Below, piece after piece: positions 3,564 through 5,438 of a DNA stretch of 5,438 nt. Position 1 is the stretch's first letter; every line of letters starts with the position of its first letter. Under the pieces are notes generated by a model. The model searched no databases. It was not told the origin of the DNA and saw only the letters and a list, made by a program, of their open reading frames with translations. The position numbers and the translations under genes were made by a program. Origin of the DNA: an uncultured Campylobacter sp. (GTDB lineage Bacteria > Campylobacterota > Campylobacteria > Campylobacterales > Campylobacteraceae); assembly GCA_938041615.1 (NCBI GenBank), contig CALISV010000203.1, forward strand, positions 1 through 5,438. The letters are read 5' to 3'.

Positions 3564-5438
3564 TTAGCGCAGGCTATCGCTAGGCTCACCCAGATAAAAG
3601 CCCTGAAACTCGTCCACGCCAAGCTCCACGCAAGTATCATAGACCTCTTTTGAGCGGACGAATTCGGCGATCACCGTGATATCAAGCTTCTTGGCAAATG
3701 CGATGATGGCGCCCGTTATCACGCGGGAGTCCTCGTTCGTGTCGATATTTTTGATGATTGAGCCGTCGATTTTGATATAATCAGGCTTTAGCTTTAGGAT
3801 ATACGAGAAGTTGCTGTATCCCGAGCCAAAGTCGTCTATAGCGATCTTTGCACCCATCCTGCGCACGCGGTCGATAAATACTCCGATGCGCTCGATATTT
3901 TCGATATTTTCATCTTCTAATATCTCAAATATCACGCGTCCTGCGACTTTATATTTATTTAATTTTTCGATGATAAACACGCTCACGTCGCCGTCGGTCA
4001 TATCGCGTCCGGATAAATTTATCGAGATCATAGCATCAGGTCTATCGGCGATTAGTTTGAAACTTTTTTCGATCAGCATTTTTTCGATATCGGTGTAGCG
4101 TTTGATGCGCTTTGAAACCTCCAAAAAGACGCTTGGAGAGATGATTTCGTTACTGTTTTGGATGCGGATTAGAGTTTCGTGCTTTACGATTTGCTTTTCT
4201 TTATTAAATATCGGCTGATAAAACGGCACGATCTTGTCGTTTATGATGGCGTTTCGTATCATATTTGAGCGAGTGATCTGCTCGGCGTATTGCGGCGTAT
4301 CGTCGATGTTTTTAAAGTAGCAAAAATAATCCTTGCCGCTTTGTTTAGCAAACTCAAGCGCCGTCATCGCCTTTTTAAGCGTGTCTAATTCATCTAGCGC
4401 AAAGCCCACCGTACAGTGTATCTCTATCTCGCTTTGCTCGCCGTCAAGTGCGGTGATATCGACGACTAGGCCTTTGATATTATCCAAAAGATCGGTAGCT
4501 AAATCCTCATACCTATCGATAAAAAACACCGCATCCTCGATAAACGCAAACTGATCGGGCCCCACTCGGTAAACCGCCATATTATTATCATCTGCGAATT
4601 TTTGCGAAATTTGCGTCATTCGTACTAAAATTCTGTCGCAAGCTGCAGTGCCGAAGTAGTTATTCATTTTTCTAAATTCGTCGATATCCACAATGATGAT
4701 TTTAGGGCTTTTCATCGTCTCCAGATCACGCTCCAGAGCTGTTTTATTAGGCAAACCCGTAAGAGAATCTCTATAAAGCCGCTTTTGCATCTCAGCATTA
4801 TTGGCTACGAGCTTGGCATTAGTTTTCATTAGGGAGACTTGATTATTTCTTATACTTCTATAAAAAAGCAAATATTGAAAAATACAAATAAGCACCATTA
4901 CGCTCGTTACGATAAATGTATTTTTCATATTCACGATAAACCACTGCGCAAAAAGCGGATCGTCAAAACCGGAAATTTTAACGCCTTGAACCATATTGTA
5001 GCCTATTATTGCGCCGTCTATATTTTTAAAGTAGCAGATCTCGGCTTTATTGTCTGGGATTAGTTTTATACTTTTATAGACGCCGTTGCGAGCCAACTCT
5101 GCGTGCGCATTGGCGTCCATACCGCAAAATTTATAAGGTAAATTTTCCCCGATTAAGCTTGGTTGTTGCGAACTAGCCAGGATGATGAGTTCGTTTTTTT
5201 CGCCTGTTTGCTTTACGATCCACGAAGGGATAGACTTTGCCGCTTCGCTATGTCTTTGAAACTCCTCTATATCACGCTTTGCGACGTCTTTATAAATCAT
5301 TTGCAATATGTTCATATAGGACTCCACCTTGCTCTGTATATCGATGTTTGAGATATAGTTGGAGGAGTCTTGTAGCTTTTTATAAAATATAAAACCCATA
5401 GCTAGACAAGAGCAGATCACGAGGACGGCGATCGGCAG
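3564..5438 (-). CDS. Membrane-bound GGDEF-EAL protein, probable c-di-GMP phosphodiesterase (5' partial)
   Basis: The frame is open from the right edge (5438) to TAA at 3564-3566, giving 624 residues. The first possible start, GTG at 5418-5420, lies inside the first membrane helix, so the true start is outside the window. Residues below count from that GTG. The order is: membrane helix 1 (to about 13); a periplasmic sensor of about 150 residues with a Cache-like stretch (LASSQQPSLIGENL, 81-94) and two cysteines (99, 129); membrane helix 2 (about 168-187); a helical linker; GGDEF (about 217-370); and EAL (about 383-615). In the GGDEF domain DSLTGLPN and VDID are kept, but the signature is GPDQF (287-291), so cyclase activity is doubtful, and no RxxD inhibitory site precedes it. 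The EAL domain keeps E415 (as ETL), N468, E499, E502, D529, D530 (DDFGSGYS), K550, E586 and Q606, which supports hydrolysis of c-di-GMP to pGpG. AEGVET reads AEFVRS. It is convergent with the hisG operon and appears independently transcribed. Confidence 0.93.
   Translation of the reverse strand: MPIAVLVICSCLAMGFIFYKKLQDSSNYISNIDIQSKVESYMNILQMIYKDVAKRDIEEFQRHSEAAKSIPSWIVKQTGEKNELIILASSQQPSLIGENLPYKFCGMDANAHAELARNGVYKSIKLIPDNKAEICYFKNIDGAIIGYNMVQGVKISGFDDPLFAQWFIVNMKNTFIVTSVMVLICIFQYLLFYRSIRNNQVSLMKTNAKLVANNAEMQKRLYRDSLTGLPNKTALERDLETMKSPKIIIVDIDEFRKMNNYFGTAACDRILVRMTQISQKFADDNNMAVYRVGPDQFAFIEDAVFFIDRYEDLATDLLDNIKGLVVDITALDGEQSEIEIHCTVGFALDELDTLKKAMTALEFAKQSGKDYFCYFKNIDDTPQYAEQITRSNMIRNAIINDKIVPFYQPIFNKEKQIVKHETLIRIQNSNEIISPSVFLEVSKRIKRYTDIEKMLIEKSFKLIADRPDAMISINLSGRDMTDGDVSVFIIEKLNKYKVAGRVIFEILEDENIENIERIGVFIDRVRRMGAKIAIDDFGSGYSNFSYILKLKPDYIKIDGSIIKNIDTNEDSRVITGAIIAFAKKLDITVIAEFVRSKEVYDTCVELGVDEFQGFYLGEPSDSLR

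Noticed and set aside
3811..5351. Plus-strand open frames (3811-4098, 4333-4554, 4839-5063, 5163-5351) within the GGDEF-EAL gene
   Set aside because: They are antisense to confident domain-bearing coding sequence and have Ser/Ile-rich translations without domains or ribosome binding sites.
5418..5420. GTG as the true start of the GGDEF-EAL gene
   Set aside because: The frame continues open to the window edge, and the six upstream codons (LPIAVL) extend the same hydrophobic membrane helix. No Shine-Dalgarno is seen, so the start is outside the window.
1..5438. Repeated AAATTT/TAAATTT strings as a regulatory or uptake motif
   Set aside because: They occur within most genes and in the gap alike, which fits the codon and oligonucleotide bias of Campylobacter rather than a dedicated signal. 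A genome-wide over-representation test would be needed to say more.
1..5438. tRNA, rRNA, CRISPR array, insertion sequence or phage attachment site
   Set aside because: I found no cloverleaf-like sequence, regularly spaced repeats, transposase motifs or terminal inverted repeats with target duplications. The gene content is ordinary core genome.

Overview
The window looks like chromosomal core sequence from a Campylobacter-type epsilonproteobacterium. The grounds are the codon and base style (many AAATTT/TAAATTT strings, heavy use of TTA, AAA and ATA, but also a fair share of GCG, CGC and GGC codons), an unusually short type III pantothenate kinase, and a gene order that I recall from Campylobacter jejuni (the Cj0397c-Cj0396c-Cj0395c-Cj0394c block). 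The GC content is moderate rather than very low, and hisG is the short form. These point, by inference, to the oral/less AT-rich Campylobacter group (C. concisus, curvus, rectus, showae) rather than C. jejuni itself.

Layout. Positions 1-3078 are one tightly packed plus-strand operon of five genes. They are a membrane-anchored YfgM-like protein (its 5' end is cut by the window), a BamB-like beta-propeller lipoprotein, a 110-residue protein of unknown function, coaX (type III pantothenate kinase) and hisG (short-form ATP phosphoribosyltransferase). Every junction overlaps, by 4, 4, 14 and 7 bases, so the genes are probably co-transcribed and translationally coupled. A gap without a confident gene (3079-3563) holds several inverted repeats and some long but start-poor open frames. 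On the minus strand, 3564-5438 encodes a convergent, membrane-bound GGDEF-EAL protein whose N terminus runs off the right edge. Its GGDEF signature is degenerate (GPDQF) and its EAL active site is largely intact, so it is most likely a cyclic-di-GMP phosphodiesterase with a periplasmic sensor domain.

How the genes work together. The first two genes repeat the yfgM-bamB pair of Escherichia coli (hisS-yfgM-bamB-der), in the same order. That suggests an envelope-biogenesis module linking periplasmic handover at the Sec translocon to outer-membrane protein assembly. coaX and hisG are housekeeping enzymes of coenzyme A and histidine synthesis that share the transcript. The c-di-GMP gene is a separate transcription unit. 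I see no mobile element, CRISPR array, tRNA or rRNA, and no clear previously undescribed system. The most unusual points are the yfgM/bamB-like pair in this lineage, the short HisG without an adjacent hisZ, the degenerate GGDEF domain, and the structured convergent gap.
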